Shown in pieces: positions 1 through 7,401 of a stretch of DNA of 29,870 nt; the stretch's first letter is position 1, and the number at the start of each line of letters is the position of its first letter. The stretch lies in NCBI GenBank assembly GCA_040880065.1, contig JBBDJE010000028.1, forward strand, positions 1 to 29,870, given 5' to 3'. The position numbers and the translations under genes were made by a program. This DNA is from Abyssibius sp040880065. Lineage in GTDB: Bacteria > Pseudomonadota > Alphaproteobacteria > Rhodobacterales > Rhodobacteraceae. A model generated the notes under the pieces. The model was not told the DNA's origin and did not search any database. It saw only the letters and a list, made by a program, of their open reading frames with translations.

Positions 1-513
1 TGGAGCACGCCATCCGCCACACGCGCCATTGCCGCGAGAGCGGCTTAGTCCTCCAGCAAAATCACCCGGCTACGCTGCAATATCGCTGAAAGCCCGCTTA
101 CGCTTCTTGGCCGAAAACGCGATGCTGATGGCTTTAGCTTTTTGAGCGAGGAGCTGATTGAAGCGGGTGAAAGGTTGCGTGAAGACTTTGAAATCGCCCA
201 GCTTGGCCCGCGGGTTGCCCAAAACTGGGAACGGTTTTTAACTGGCGATGCGCGCGGAAACTTTTCCCAAAGCGCAGGTGGTGACGGTGCCAGCCATGCC
301 CGCGAGCGTGTGGCCCGTGCATTGGCGGCTTTGGGGCCGGGTCTGGCCGATATTGCCTTTCGTGTGTGCTGCTTTCTGGAAGGGCTGGAAAAGGCTGAAA
401 AGCGGCTCGGTTGGTCGGCGCGCTCGGGCAAGGTGGTGCTGAAAATTTCGCTTCAAAGGCTGGCCAACCACTATGGATTGGCCAGTTCGGCACCTGAGCG
501 CAAGGCAAGCTGA
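1..513 (+). CDS. DUF6456-domain protein, C-terminal part (5' end outside window; possible frameshift)
   Basis: The C-terminal part of an alphaproteobacterial protein that I recognise as the DUF6456 family; its role is unknown to me. From about position 85 to the TGA at 511-513 the frame reads the family core: NIAESPLTLLGRKRD, then GERLREDFEIAQLGPRV, then CCFLEGLEKAEKRLGWSARS. The first in-frame start is a TTG at 142, but family-like sequence runs further upstream in the same frame (RLRCNIAESPL), so 142 is not the true start. That frame is closed by TAG at 46-48, while another frame is open from the window edge to the TGA at 87-89. Coding probably moves from that frame to this one between 48 and 89, perhaps at the AAAA run at 58-61. 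This could be a genuine frameshift (pseudogene) or a sequence error. It converges on tpiA with a 30-nt gap. Confidence 0.65.
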
Positions 514-543
514 GCACCACAAGCGCGGCGCGATGGCGGTTTG

Positions 544-1281
544 CTAAGCTGCCGCGATGATCGGGGCGAAGTCGGCGGCTTTGAGCGAGGCACCCCCAAC
601 CAGTGCGCCGTCGACATCGTTCACGCCAAAAATTTCGGCTGCATTGGCCGCTTTGACCGAGCCGCCGTAAAGCAGCCGCACGCCTTGGGCGATTTTAGAA
701 CCAAAGCGGTTGGTGAGTTGGCCGCGCATAAAGGCGTGCATTTCGCCAATATCGGCAAGGGTTGGCACAAGGCCGGTGCCAATCGCCCAAACAGGCTCGT
801 AGGCCACAACGAGGTTGGCGGCGGTAGCCCCGTCGGGGAGCGAGGCGGCAAGTTGCGCGCCCACTGTCTCCAGCGCGGCACCCGTTTGGCGCTGGGTTTC
901 GGTTTCACCCACACAGACCACGGCCAGAAGCCCCGCGCGCCATGCGGCTTGCGTTTTCAAGGCGACCAGTTCGCTGGTTTCGAAGTGGTCTGCGCGGCGT
1001 TCGGAATGGCCGAGAATAACGGCGCTGGCACCCGCATCTGCCAGCATTTCGGCGGCTATATCGCCAGTATGCGCCCCGCTCGCGGCGGCATGGCAATCTT
1101 GCCCCCCGACCATGATGTTACCTGCTTGCGCGGCCATGGCACCAACCAATGTGGCGGGCGGGCAGAGCAAGACATCGCATTCGGGCCTGCCCATGGCCGC
1201 TTGCAGTGCGGCCAGTTCGGCCAGCGCAGCCTTGGTTCCGTTCATTTTCCAGTTGCCAGCAACAAGCGCGCGACGGGTCAT
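544..1281 (-). CDS. tpiA: Triosephosphate isomerase
   Basis: Interconverts dihydroxyacetone phosphate and glyceraldehyde-3-phosphate in cytosolic glycolysis and gluconeogenesis. The 245-residue protein has the usual TIM length and catalytic residues: N10 and K12 in AGNWKMNG, H92 in ILGHSERR and the general base E162 in YEPVWAIGTG. The phosphate-binding LLYGGSV and the C-terminal DGALVGGASL are also present. In-frame ATGs lie at 1299, 1287 and 1281. I chose 1281 because a GGAG at 1292-1289 sits 7 nt before it and because MTRRALVAGNWK is the normal N-terminus. It is last in a minus-strand series behind the TfoX-like gene, from which it is separated by 62 nt, so it may share the upstream transcript or have its own weak promoter. 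Confidence 0.97.
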   Translation of the reverse strand: MTRRALVAGNWKMNGTKAALAELAALQAAMGRPECDVLLCPPATLVGAMAAQAGNIMVGGQDCHAAASGAHTGDIAAEMLADAGASAVILGHSERRADHFETSELVALKTQAAWRAGLLAVVCVGETETQRQTGAALETVGAQLAASLPDGATAANLVVAYEPVWAIGTGLVPTLADIGEMHAFMRGQLTNRFGSKIAQGVRLLYGGSVKAANAAEIFGVNDVDGALVGGASLKAADFAPIIAAA

Positions 1282-1343
1282 ATGCATACTCCAGCTCATG
1301 TGTAAAACGGTTCTAGCAGAAGCGGTTCAAGGCGCAAATTGAT

Positions 1344-1667
1344 TTAGCCAAGCGCGGCAAGTGCGCGGCGGCCCCACTCCACCGCAAGCTCGGGGTCATC
1401 GAGTGCCTCACCGGGCATTGTGTAATAGCCCATCGAGCGGGTCACGCCGTCACGCTCCATTGCAAAGCGCCTTTCGCCCATTGCGGCCAGCTCTTCGGCA
1501 AATACGCCATTGGCTTTAAGATAGATCTGCCCGTCGGCGCTGAGGATAGCAAAGATCTGGCCATCGGCGTAAATGGATAATCCGCCCATCATCTTGCGGT
1601 AGGTGATAGGCCCGACCCCGGCAAAAAGGTCGCATACAAAGTCGATATCCTCGGCCGTAACCGCCAT
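1344..1667 (-). CDS. TfoX/Sxy N-terminal domain protein
   Basis: A 107-aa protein consisting of just the TfoX N-terminal domain. The motif following the first helix (VGPITYRKMMGGLSIYADGQ) and the later SMGYYTMPGEALDD segment are typical of this fold. In gamma-proteobacteria TfoX/Sxy is a competence regulator with an additional C-terminal domain. The stand-alone N-domain version is common in alphaproteobacteria and its function there is not established. The ATG overlaps the TAA of the upstream SufA-type gene by one base (TAATG), so the two are translationally coupled. No DNA-binding motif is visible. I am sure of the family, not of any role. Confidence 0.85.
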   Translation of the reverse strand: MAVTAEDIDFVCDLFAGVGPITYRKMMGGLSIYADGQIFAILSADGQIYLKANGVFAEELAAMGERRFAMERDGVTRSMGYYTMPGEALDDPELAVEWGRRALAALG

Positions 1668-2017
1668 TACATTCCAGCAAACTTTATGGATTCACCGCAG
1701 CCGCAAGCCTCGGTTACGTTCGGGTTGTTGAAACGAAAGCCGCTTTCGAGCAGCGATTCGAAGTAGTCGATTTCGGTGCCGAACAGAAACATCTGCGCCA
1801 TGGGCGCGATGAGCACGCGCGCGCCGTCCTGCTCGATCACCTCGTCATTCGGCTCGGCGGATTCAACGTAGTCCATGGTATATTCCATGCCCGCGCAGCC
1901 GCCTTTTTTAACACCGATCTTCAGCCCGGCCTTCTGGCCACTTTCCATCAGCGCACGAATTTGTACTGCTGCGGCGCTGGTCATTGTTACGGGTGGTTTT
2001 CCGGGAATGGCAAACAT
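1667..2017 (-). CDS. sufA: HesB/IscA/SufA-type iron-sulfur cluster carrier
   Basis: An A-type carrier that accepts and passes on Fe-S clusters during SUF-dependent assembly. The 116-aa protein has the three cluster-binding cysteines of the family: C41 in GGCAGM, then C105 and C107 in ACGCGES, with 63 residues between the first and second. The FNNPN and VLIAPMAQMFLFGTEIDY segments are also typical. Longer in-frame extensions exist upstream, but the ATG at 2017 is preceded by GGAG 7 nt away and lies one base after the TGA of the upstream gene. SufA, IscA and ErpA cannot be separated safely by eye. The SufT-like gene two positions upstream favours a SUF role, so the symbol is tentative. Confidence 0.88.
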   Translation of the reverse strand: MFAIPGKPPVTMTSAAAVQIRALMESGQKAGLKIGVKKGGCAGMEYTMDYVESAEPNDEVIEQDGARVLIAPMAQMFLFGTEIDYFESLLESGFRFNNPNVTEACGCGESIKFAGM

Positions 2018-2018
2018 G

Positions 2019-2396
2019 TCACTGCTCCACTGGTGCGGGTTCAGCGGCCGTATCGGGTGCGGGCGGCGCTGAAAGCGGGGTTTCCAGCCGGGCCTGAATG
2101 GCGACAAGCGCGGCGGCAATTTCTTCATAGCGGCCAGCATTATGGGCATCTTCGGCCGCAAGAAGCTGGCGGATAGCCATAACGTCGGCTGAAATATCGG
2201 CGATCTTGTTTTCCATTTCGCCCAGAATCGCGGTATTTTCTGCGCGCAGCGCTTCAACCGCTTCGGCGGTTGCGGCTGCGGCGGTCTGATCGGCAAGTCT
2301 GCCCATGCCCTGGCTCATATTCAAATAAACCAACCCACCAGCCACCAGCGCGCCGATGATGGCCGACATGGTGATGCGCGACAAGAAAGCGCCCAT
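2019..2396 (-). CDS. Small membrane-anchored coiled-coil protein, unknown function
   Basis: I do not recognise this 125-aa protein. It has one hydrophobic helix near the N-terminus (about residues 10-26, ITMSAIIGALVAGGLVYL). A long Ala/Glu-rich stretch (about 35-110) follows with heptad-like spacing, predicted as coiled coil. The tail is Pro/Ala-rich (about 108-125). A single-pass inner-membrane protein with a helical extension is the likely topology. Its ATG shares one base with the TAA of the SufT-like gene, and its TGA lies one base before the SufA-type ATG. It is therefore embedded and translationally coupled between two Fe-S assembly genes, the main clue to its role. Confidence 0.75.
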   Translation of the reverse strand: MGAFLSRITMSAIIGALVAGGLVYLNMSQGMGRLADQTAAAATAEAVEALRAENTAILGEMENKIADISADVMAIRQLLAAEDAHNAGRYEEIAAALVAIQARLETPLSAPPAPDTAAEPAPVEQ

Positions 2397-2761
2397 TACA
2401 TGAAGCCCATTTCAAGCCGTGCTTCGTCCGACATCATGTCCATGCCCCATTGCGGCTCCCATACAAGCGCTACATTCACGGTTTTTACACCGGGCAGGGG
2501 TTCGATCGCTTCGGCGACCCAACCGGGCATTTCACCGGCCACGGGGCAGCCGGGGGCTGTCAGGCTCATCTTGATGTCGACATGCGATTCATCGTCGATT
2601 GCGATTGTGTAAATCAAGCCAAGGTCATAAACGTTCACCGGGATTTCCGGGTCGTGCACGGTGCGGCAAGCTTCGACAATCGCTTCATAAAGCGGATGGT
2701 CGGTGTCTGACGGCGCGATAAGGGGCGCGCCTTCCATTGGTGTTTCGGGTGTTACATTCAT
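2396..2761 (-). CDS. sufT: SUF-associated MIP18/DUF59 protein (SufT-like)
   Basis: A 121-aa protein of the MIP18/PaaD (DUF59) family that helps Fe-S cluster maturation. It shows the family signature DPEIPVNVYDLGLIY at about residues 37-51, the conserved cysteine in TAPGCPVAGEMP and the C-terminal LVWEPQWGMDMM. The alphaproteobacterial SufT form usually sits at the end of a suf operon. Here it opens a minus-strand cluster with a small membrane protein, an A-type carrier, a TfoX-domain protein and tpiA. No sufBCDS is in the window. The start at 2761 has only a weak ribosome-binding site; an internal Met at residue 9 is an alternative. Confidence 0.88.
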   Translation of the reverse strand: MNVTPETPMEGAPLIAPSDTDHPLYEAIVEACRTVHDPEIPVNVYDLGLIYTIAIDDESHVDIKMSLTAPGCPVAGEMPGWVAEAIEPLPGVKTVNVALVWEPQWGMDMMSDEARLEMGFM

Positions 2762-2834
2762 CCCATCAACTCGGTTTGTGATAATTCCTGATAGATTATA
2801 TAGGTTATAGGGGCAAAAAGGTCCAGAGGTGGCG

Positions 2835-3965
2835 ATGACAAAACATATAGGCTTTGAAATTCAGGGCCGCGACGGGCGCGCGCGCAGCGGCGTGCTGAGA
2901 ACCCCGCGCGGCGATATTCGCACGCCCGCCTTCATGCCGGTCGGCACGGCAGCCACGGTCAAGGCGATGATGCCGCAAAGCGTTGCCGCCACGGGTGCCG
3001 ATATTCTGCTGGGCAATACCTATCACCTTATGCTGCGCCCCACGGCAGAGCGGATTGACAGGCTGGGCGGGCTGCACAAGTTCATGAACTGGGACAAGCC
3101 TATTCTGACCGATAGCGGCGGGTTTCAGGTGATGAGTCTGGCCAGCCTGCGCAAGCTTACCGAAAAAGGCGTAACCTTCAAAAGCCATATTGACGGTTCC
3201 AAACACGAAATCACGCCCGAGCGCAGCATGGAAATTCAACGCCTGCTTGGTAGTGATATCGTCATGTGCTTTGACGAATGCCCGGCTTTGCCCGCCACCG
3301 AGGGCGAGGTGGCCAAATCCATGCGCATGTCGATGCGCTGGGCAGAGCGTTCGCGCGCAGCCTTTGGCGAGCGCCCCGGCCATGCGCTGTTTGGCATTCA
3401 GCAGGGCGGGGTGACGGAAGAACTGCGCGGCGAAAGTGCCGAAGCGTTGCGCGCCATCGGCTTTGATGGCTATGCCATTGGCGGGCTGGCCGTGGGCGAG
3501 GGGCAAGAAGCGATGTTCGGCGTGCTCGACTATGCGCCCGGCCAATTGCCCGATGACAAGCCGCGCTATCTGATGGGGGTTGGCAAGCCCGACGATATTG
3601 TCGGCGCGGTGCAGCGGGGGGTTGATATGTTCGATTGTGTGCTGCCCAGCCGTTCGGGGCGCACGGGGCAGGCGCGAACCCGCATGGGGGCGATCAACAT
3701 TCGCAACGCCCGCCATGCCGATGACCCGCGCCCGCTGGATGCGCAATGCTCCTGCCCGTGCTGCACACAGTATTCGCGCGCCTATCTGCACCATGTGAAC
3801 AGGGCGCAGGAAATCATCGCAAGCATGCTGCTGACATGGCATAACCTGCATTATTATCAGGAACTCATGGCCGGGTTGCGCGGTGCGATTGCCGCCGGAA
3901 CACTTGATGATTTTGCCGCCGCGTTCCATGCGCGGCGCGCGCAGGGCGATATCGAGCCGCTGTGA
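2835..3965 (+). CDS. tgt: tRNA-guanine transglycosylase
   Basis: Exchanges the wobble guanine (position 34) of GUN-anticodon tRNAs for the queuosine precursor preQ1. Counting from the ATG at 2835, the 376-aa protein has the general acid/base D93 in LTDSGGFQ and the nucleophile D267 in DMFDCVLPSR. The zinc ligands are C304, C306, C309 and H335. An in-frame GTG at 2829 would add two residues. I prefer the ATG because AGAGG at 2825-2829 lies 5 nt before it. It is divergent from the sufT-like gene and 146 nt upstream of lon. Its substrates include tRNA-Asp(GTC), two copies of which lie 3 kb downstream, probably by coincidence. Confidence 0.97.
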   Translation: MTKHIGFEIQGRDGRARSGVLRTPRGDIRTPAFMPVGTAATVKAMMPQSVAATGADILLGNTYHLMLRPTAERIDRLGGLHKFMNWDKPILTDSGGFQVMSLASLRKLTEKGVTFKSHIDGSKHEITPERSMEIQRLLGSDIVMCFDECPALPATEGEVAKSMRMSMRWAERSRAAFGERPGHALFGIQQGGVTEELRGESAEALRAIGFDGYAIGGLAVGEGQEAMFGVLDYAPGQLPDDKPRYLMGVGKPDDIVGAVQRGVDMFDCVLPSRSGRTGQARTRMGAINIRNARHADDPRPLDAQCSCPCCTQYSRAYLHHVNRAQEIIASMLLTWHNLHYYQELMAGLRGAIAAGTLDDFAAAFHARRAQGDIEPL

Positions 3966-4019
3966 TGCGAACAGGGCGCGCGCTGCGGCTAGACTTGCCA
4001 GGGATTGCCCGCATCCGCC

Positions 4020-4050
4020 CTTGAAACCCGTGGCCGCGCAGTCCATCTTT
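4020..4050 (+). promoter_or_regulatory. Candidate sigma-32 (RpoH) heat-shock promoter of lon
   Basis: CTTGAA at 4020-4025 matches the RpoH -35 element exactly and is preceded by GCC as in the extended consensus. Fifteen bases later GTCCATCTT at 4041-4049 matches the CCCCATNTA -10 element at six informative positions. Transcription would start near 4056, leaving a leader of about 55 nt before lon. Lon is a classical RpoH-regulated gene, which supports the call. It rests on a consensus match only. Confidence 0.6.
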
Positions 4051-4111
4051 ACAAACCGAGGAGTCGTATACGCTGCCGCTTTGGGGCGACCGGCTTGCTG
4101 TTGAAGGAAAA

Positions 4112-6511
4112 ATGATGACCGAACCGACCAAACTGACCCTTCCGGTTTTGCCACTGCGCGATATTGTGGTGTTTCCGCATATGATTGTGCCGCTCTTTGT
4201 AGGGCGCGAAAAATCGGTGCATGCGCTTGAGGCGGTGATGAAGGATGACAAGCAGATCCTGCTGTCGAGCCAGATTGACGCAAGCGATGACGAACCCAAT
4301 GTAGAAGGCATCCATGATGTTGGCGTTGTTGCCAATGTGTTGCAATTGCTCAAACTGCCCGACGGCACGGTGAAGGTGCTGGTCGAGGGCCGCCAACGTG
4401 TGCGCCTCGCCAAGTTTTTGGACAATGACAGCTTTTTTGAGGCCGAAGCCGAGTTGCTGGACGAGGTGGAAGGCGATGCAGATACGCTGACCGCGCTGAC
4501 CCGCTCGGTGGCCGAAGAATTTGACCGCTATTCCAAGCTGAACAAGAACATCCCCGAAGATGCACTGAGTGTTGTGGCCGAAACCAAGGGTGCCGCCAAG
4601 CTGGCCGATACCGTGGCCGGGCATTTGGGCGTGGACCTTGAAGAAAAGCAGAACCTGCTGGAAATGCTCAACATTGCCGAACGGCTGGAGCGGATCTACG
4701 GTATCATGCAGGGCGAGATTTCGGTGCTGCGGGTCGAGAAAAAGATCAAATCACGCGTCAAAAGCCAGATGGAGCGCACCCAGCGCGAATATTACCTGAA
4801 CGAGCAGATGAAAGCCATTCAGCGCGAGCTTGGTGATGGCGAGGAAGGCGAAGGCGAACTGGCCGAGCTTGAAGAGCGTCTGGCTGGAACCAAGCTTTCC
4901 AAAGAGGCGAAAGACAAGGCGATTGGCGAGCTGAAAAAGCTGAAAAACATGTCGCCCATGTCGGCTGAAGCCACGGTTGTGCGCAATTATCTGGACTGGA
5001 TGCTGTCGCTGCCCTGGGGCAAGCGTTCGCGTATCAAGAAAGACCTGAACGCCGCGCAACTGGTGCTGGATGCCGACCATTACGGGCTTGAAAAGGTGAA
5101 GGAACGCATCGTCGAGTATCTTGCCGTGCAAAGCCGCAGCAAAAAATTGAAAGGCCCGATCATGTGTTTGGTCGGCCCACCGGGCGTGGGTAAAACCAGC
5201 TTGGGCAAATCGGTTGCGCGGGCCACGGGGCGCGAATTTATCCGCATTTCGCTGGGCGGTGTGCGTGACGAGAGCGAAATTCGCGGCCATCGGCGCACCT
5301 ATATCGGCTCGATGCCCGGCAAGATCATTCAGGCGCTGAAAAAAGCGAAAACCACCAATCCGCTGATCTTGCTCGACGAGATTGACAAGATGGGCCAGGA
5401 TTTCCGCGGTGATCCGGCAAGCGCCATGCTGGAGGTGCTGGACCCGGAACAGAATGCGACCTTTGTCGACCATTATCTGGAGGTTGAATACGACCTGTCA
5501 GACGTGATGTTCCTGACCACGGCCAATAGCTACAACATGCCGCGCCCCTTGCTGGACCGCATGGAGGTTATCACCATCGCGGGCTATACCGAGGTTGAAA
5601 AAGCCGCGATTGCCCGCCAGCATCTGATTGCCAAGCAGGAAAAGGCCAATGGTCTGAAAAAGGGCGAGCTGGAAATTACCGACGGTGCTTTGCAGGAAAT
5701 CATCCGTCGCTATACCCGCGAGGCGGGCGTGCGCAATCTTGAGCGCGAAATCGCCAAGCTGGGCCGTAAGGCGGTGACCAGCATCATCAAGGACAAGGTG
5801 GCGGGCGTAAAGGTCACCGCTGAAAATATTGGTGATTTTCTGGGTGTCAAACGCTTCAAATTCGGCCTTGCCGAAGATGACGACCAGATCGGTGTGACCA
5901 CCGGTTTGGCCTGGACCGAGGTTGGCGGCGATCTGCTCCAGATCGAGGCGCTGAAACTGCCCGGCAAGGGGCGGATGAAGACCACCGGCAAGCTCGGCGA
6001 TGTGATGAAGGAAAGCATCGAGGCAGCGGCCAGTTTCGTGCGTTCGCGCGCGGTCTCGCTTGGTATCAAACCGTCCGAGTTTGACAAGATCGACATCCAT
6101 GTGCATGTGCCCGAAGGGGCCACGCCCAAAGATGGGCCAAGCGCGGGCGTTGCCATGGTCACCAGCATCGTTTCGGTGCTGACCGGCATTGCCGTGCGCC
6201 GCGATGTGGCGATGACGGGCGAGGTGACGCTGCGCGGCAACGTGCTGCCGATTGGCGGCCTGAAAGAGAAGCTTCTGGCGGCTCTGCGCGGCGGCATAAA
6301 AACCGTGCTTATTCCGGCGGAAAACGAAAAAGACCTCGCCGAGGTGCCGGATGTTGTAAAAGACGGGCTGACGCTTATTCCCGTCGCGCATGTTTCGGAT
6401 GTGCTGAAAGTGGCGCTTGTATCCCAGCCCGAGCCGATCGAGTGGGACGAGGCGGCAGAGGCTGCGGCTGCTGCCGCGCGCGCACCTGCTGCGGGCGCAA
6501 CGGCGCATTGA
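4112..6511 (+). CDS. lon: ATP-dependent protease Lon
   Basis: A cytosolic AAA+ serine protease that degrades damaged and regulatory proteins. The 799-aa protein has the full family layout. An N-terminal substrate-binding domain starts at LTLPVLPLRDIVVFPHM, followed by a helical linker to about residue 320. The AAA+ module has Walker A GPPGVGKT at 355-362 and Walker B LILLDEIDKM. The C-terminal protease domain carries the catalytic dyad S677 (KDGPSAGVAM) and K720 (GGLKEKLL). The tail is Ala-rich. Two consecutive ATGs open the frame (4112 and 4115); AAGGA at 4104-4108 is spaced better for the second, so the protein may be one residue shorter. A sigma-32-like promoter precedes it and a strong terminator follows at 6543, so lon appears to be a monocistronic heat-shock gene. 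Confidence 0.98.
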   Translation: MMTEPTKLTLPVLPLRDIVVFPHMIVPLFVGREKSVHALEAVMKDDKQILLSSQIDASDDEPNVEGIHDVGVVANVLQLLKLPDGTVKVLVEGRQRVRLAKFLDNDSFFEAEAELLDEVEGDADTLTALTRSVAEEFDRYSKLNKNIPEDALSVVAETKGAAKLADTVAGHLGVDLEEKQNLLEMLNIAERLERIYGIMQGEISVLRVEKKIKSRVKSQMERTQREYYLNEQMKAIQRELGDGEEGEGELAELEERLAGTKLSKEAKDKAIGELKKLKNMSPMSAEATVVRNYLDWMLSLPWGKRSRIKKDLNAAQLVLDADHYGLEKVKERIVEYLAVQSRSKKLKGPIMCLVGPPGVGKTSLGKSVARATGREFIRISLGGVRDESEIRGHRRTYIGSMPGKIIQALKKAKTTNPLILLDEIDKMGQDFRGDPASAMLEVLDPEQNATFVDHYLEVEYDLSDVMFLTTANSYNMPRPLLDRMEVITIAGYTEVEKAAIARQHLIAKQEKANGLKKGELEITDGALQEIIRRYTREAGVRNLEREIAKLGRKAVTSIIKDKVAGVKVTAENIGDFLGVKRFKFGLAEDDDQIGVTTGLAWTEVGGDLLQIEALKLPGKGRMKTTGKLGDVMKESIEAAASFVRSRAVSLGIKPSEFDKIDIHVHVPEGATPKDGPSAGVAMVTSIVSVLTGIAVRRDVAMTGEVTLRGNVLPIGGLKEKLLAALRGGIKTVLIPAENEKDLAEVPDVVKDGLTLIPVAHVSDVLKVALVSQPEPIEWDEAAEAAAAAARAPAAGATAH

Positions 6512-6542
6512 GCCAAACAAAAAGCCGGCCAACAACAAAACG

Positions 6543-6572
6543 GGGCGCGCGGGAAACTGCGCGCCCTTTTTT
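6543..6572 (+). terminator. Rho-independent terminator of lon
   Basis: An 8-bp perfect stem, GGGCGCGC (6543-6550) pairing with GCGCGCCC (6559-6566), with an 8-nt loop, is followed directly by six T residues (6567-6572). It begins 31 nt after the lon stop codon. Confidence 0.92.
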
Positions 6573-6603
6573 GTTGGACCGTGTGGCAAGTTGCGCAGCT
6601 TTA

Positions 6604-6640
6604 GCGATAGGATAAAGGGCTTTGTCCGGCGGTCTATCGC
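6604..6640. other. Unexplained two-tier hairpin between lon terminator and tRNA-Val promoter
   Basis: GCGATAG at 6604-6610 is the exact inverse of CTATCGC at 6634-6640. Nested inside, GATAAA (6611-6616) pairs with TTTGTC (6621-6626), including one G-T pair, around a GGGC loop. About six bases are left unpaired on the 3' side. No T-tract follows on either strand, so it is not a standard terminator. It lies in a gene-free stretch of about 150 nt and could be part of a small RNA or a protein-binding site. Confidence 0.4.
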
Positions 6641-6688
6641 AAGAAATGCACGGGTGCAATTTTCTTGGAATGAAAGCGCAAACGAGCC

Positions 6689-6717
6689 TTGCCAAGGGTT
6701 TCATTTCGGGCTAATTA
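6689..6717 (+). promoter_or_regulatory. Promoter of tRNA-Val (sigma-70-type)
   Basis: TTGCCA at 6689-6694 and TAATTA at 6712-6717 are separated by exactly 17 nt. The predicted transcription start near 6724 leaves almost no leader before the tRNA at 6727. Confidence 0.6.
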
Positions 6718-6726
6718 GCCGCCACC

Positions 6727-6802
<76 letters not shown>

Positions 6803-6911
6803 TTTCCTCTTCCACATTTTGCCGCATGCGCTCGCAAAAGCGGCATGGTTCGTAACGGTTTGGTGTGGTCCATGCCTAGGCGTTATTTCAGCAATCGGTG
6901 CCGATATCCGC

Positions 6912-6940
6912 TTGACGCTTGCGTGGCGCATCTCTAAACA
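6912..6940 (+). promoter_or_regulatory. Promoter of the tandem tRNA-Asp genes
   Basis: TTGACG at 6912-6917 and TAAACA at 6935-6940 are separated by exactly 17 nt. It is about 47 nt upstream of the first tRNA-Asp and is the only good promoter match in the 184-nt gap after tRNA-Val. Confidence 0.6.
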
Positions 6941-6986
6941 CCCTCTCACGCCTTGGCTCTGCCGGGGCGGATTTCGAATGCAATGA

Positions 6987-7063
6987 GCGGTTGTAGCTCA
7001 GTTGGTTAGAGTACCGGCCTGTCACGCCGGGGGTCGCGGGTTCGAGCCCCGTCAACCGCGCCA
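6987..7063 (+). tRNA. tRNA-Asp (anticodon GTC), copy 1
   Basis: The 77-nt cloverleaf has acceptor GCGGTTG pairing with CAACCGC, discriminator G and CCA at 7061-7063. The anticodon stem CCGGC/GCCGG surrounds CTGTCAC, giving GTC, which reads GAU and GAC aspartate codons. The T-arm is GCGGG-TTCGAGC-CCCGT. It is identical to the copy starting at 7086. Confidence 0.97.
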
Positions 7064-7085
7064 TTGCTTTGAAATCTGAAATTGC

Positions 7086-7162
7086 GCGGTTGTAGCTCAG
7101 TTGGTTAGAGTACCGGCCTGTCACGCCGGGGGTCGCGGGTTCGAGCCCCGTCAACCGCGCCA
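7086..7162 (+). tRNA. tRNA-Asp (anticodon GTC), copy 2
   Basis: An exact 77-nt duplicate of the preceding tRNA-Asp, including the encoded CCA at 7160-7162. The two are separated by 22 nt without a terminator, so they are almost certainly processed from one transcript. Identical tandem copies usually reflect a local duplication kept uniform by gene conversion. Confidence 0.97.
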
Positions 7163-7179
7163 CTTTCATCAGGAACCCC

Positions 7180-7401
7180 ATGGCTTATCTTGACCGAATC
7201 TCTTGGCCGGTGGCGCTGTTTGTCGCACTTTCCCTTGGCCTTGCGCCGTTTACACCCGAACCGCATATATGGGAAAAGCTCAAAATGCTGGCCGCGGGCG
7301 AGCTGACAGCGGGCATGGATATTTTTGATTTCGCCCTGCATGGCCTGCCATGGCTGCTGGTGCTGGCCAAAGCCCTGCGCTGGCAGCTAGCGCGCCGCTA
7401 G
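7180..7401 (+). CDS. Small two-helix membrane protein (73 aa), unknown function
   Basis: This 73-aa protein has two hydrophobic segments: about residues 9-25 (WPVALFVALSLGLAPF) and about 51-66 (FALHGLPWLLVLAKAL). They are joined by a polar loop containing EPHIWEKLKMLAAGEL. Similar short alphaproteobacterial proteins are sometimes labelled RND transporter, but it is far too small for that and the label should not be trusted. The start is supported by AGGA 5 nt before the ATG. It begins 17 nt after the second tRNA-Asp with no visible terminator between, so it may be co-transcribed with the tRNAs. Its last 15 nt overlap the 3' end of convergent choV. Confidence 0.75.
   Translation: MAYLDRISWPVALFVALSLGLAPFTPEPHIWEKLKMLAAGELTAGMDIFDFALHGLPWLLVLAKALRWQLARR

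Noticed and set aside
541..1305. Long plus-strand open frame opposite tpiA
   Set aside because: Antisense shadow of a clear triosephosphate isomerase; composition (His/Arg/Gly-rich) is not that of a real protein.
2795..2800. Minus-strand TATAAT between sufT and tgt
   Set aside because: The -10 match is exact, but no -35 element is found at a suitable distance, so no promoter is called.
2805..4283. 492-codon minus-strand open frame across tgt
   Set aside because: Antisense to tgt, which carries all catalytic and zinc residues; high-GC genomes produce such frames.
5498..6589. Minus-strand open frame opposite lon
   Set aside because: Shadow of lon, and it crosses the lon terminator.
6987..7162. 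Direct repeat as a mobile-element or integration signature
   Set aside because: It is two tRNA-Asp genes; no integrase, no truncated tRNA copy and no flanking foreign genes are seen.
6888..7181. Minus-strand frame with an internal repeat (RLTGLEPATPGVTGRYSNQLSYN, quoted in part)
   Set aside because: The repeat is the antisense translation of the two identical tRNA-Asp genes, a familiar false protein.
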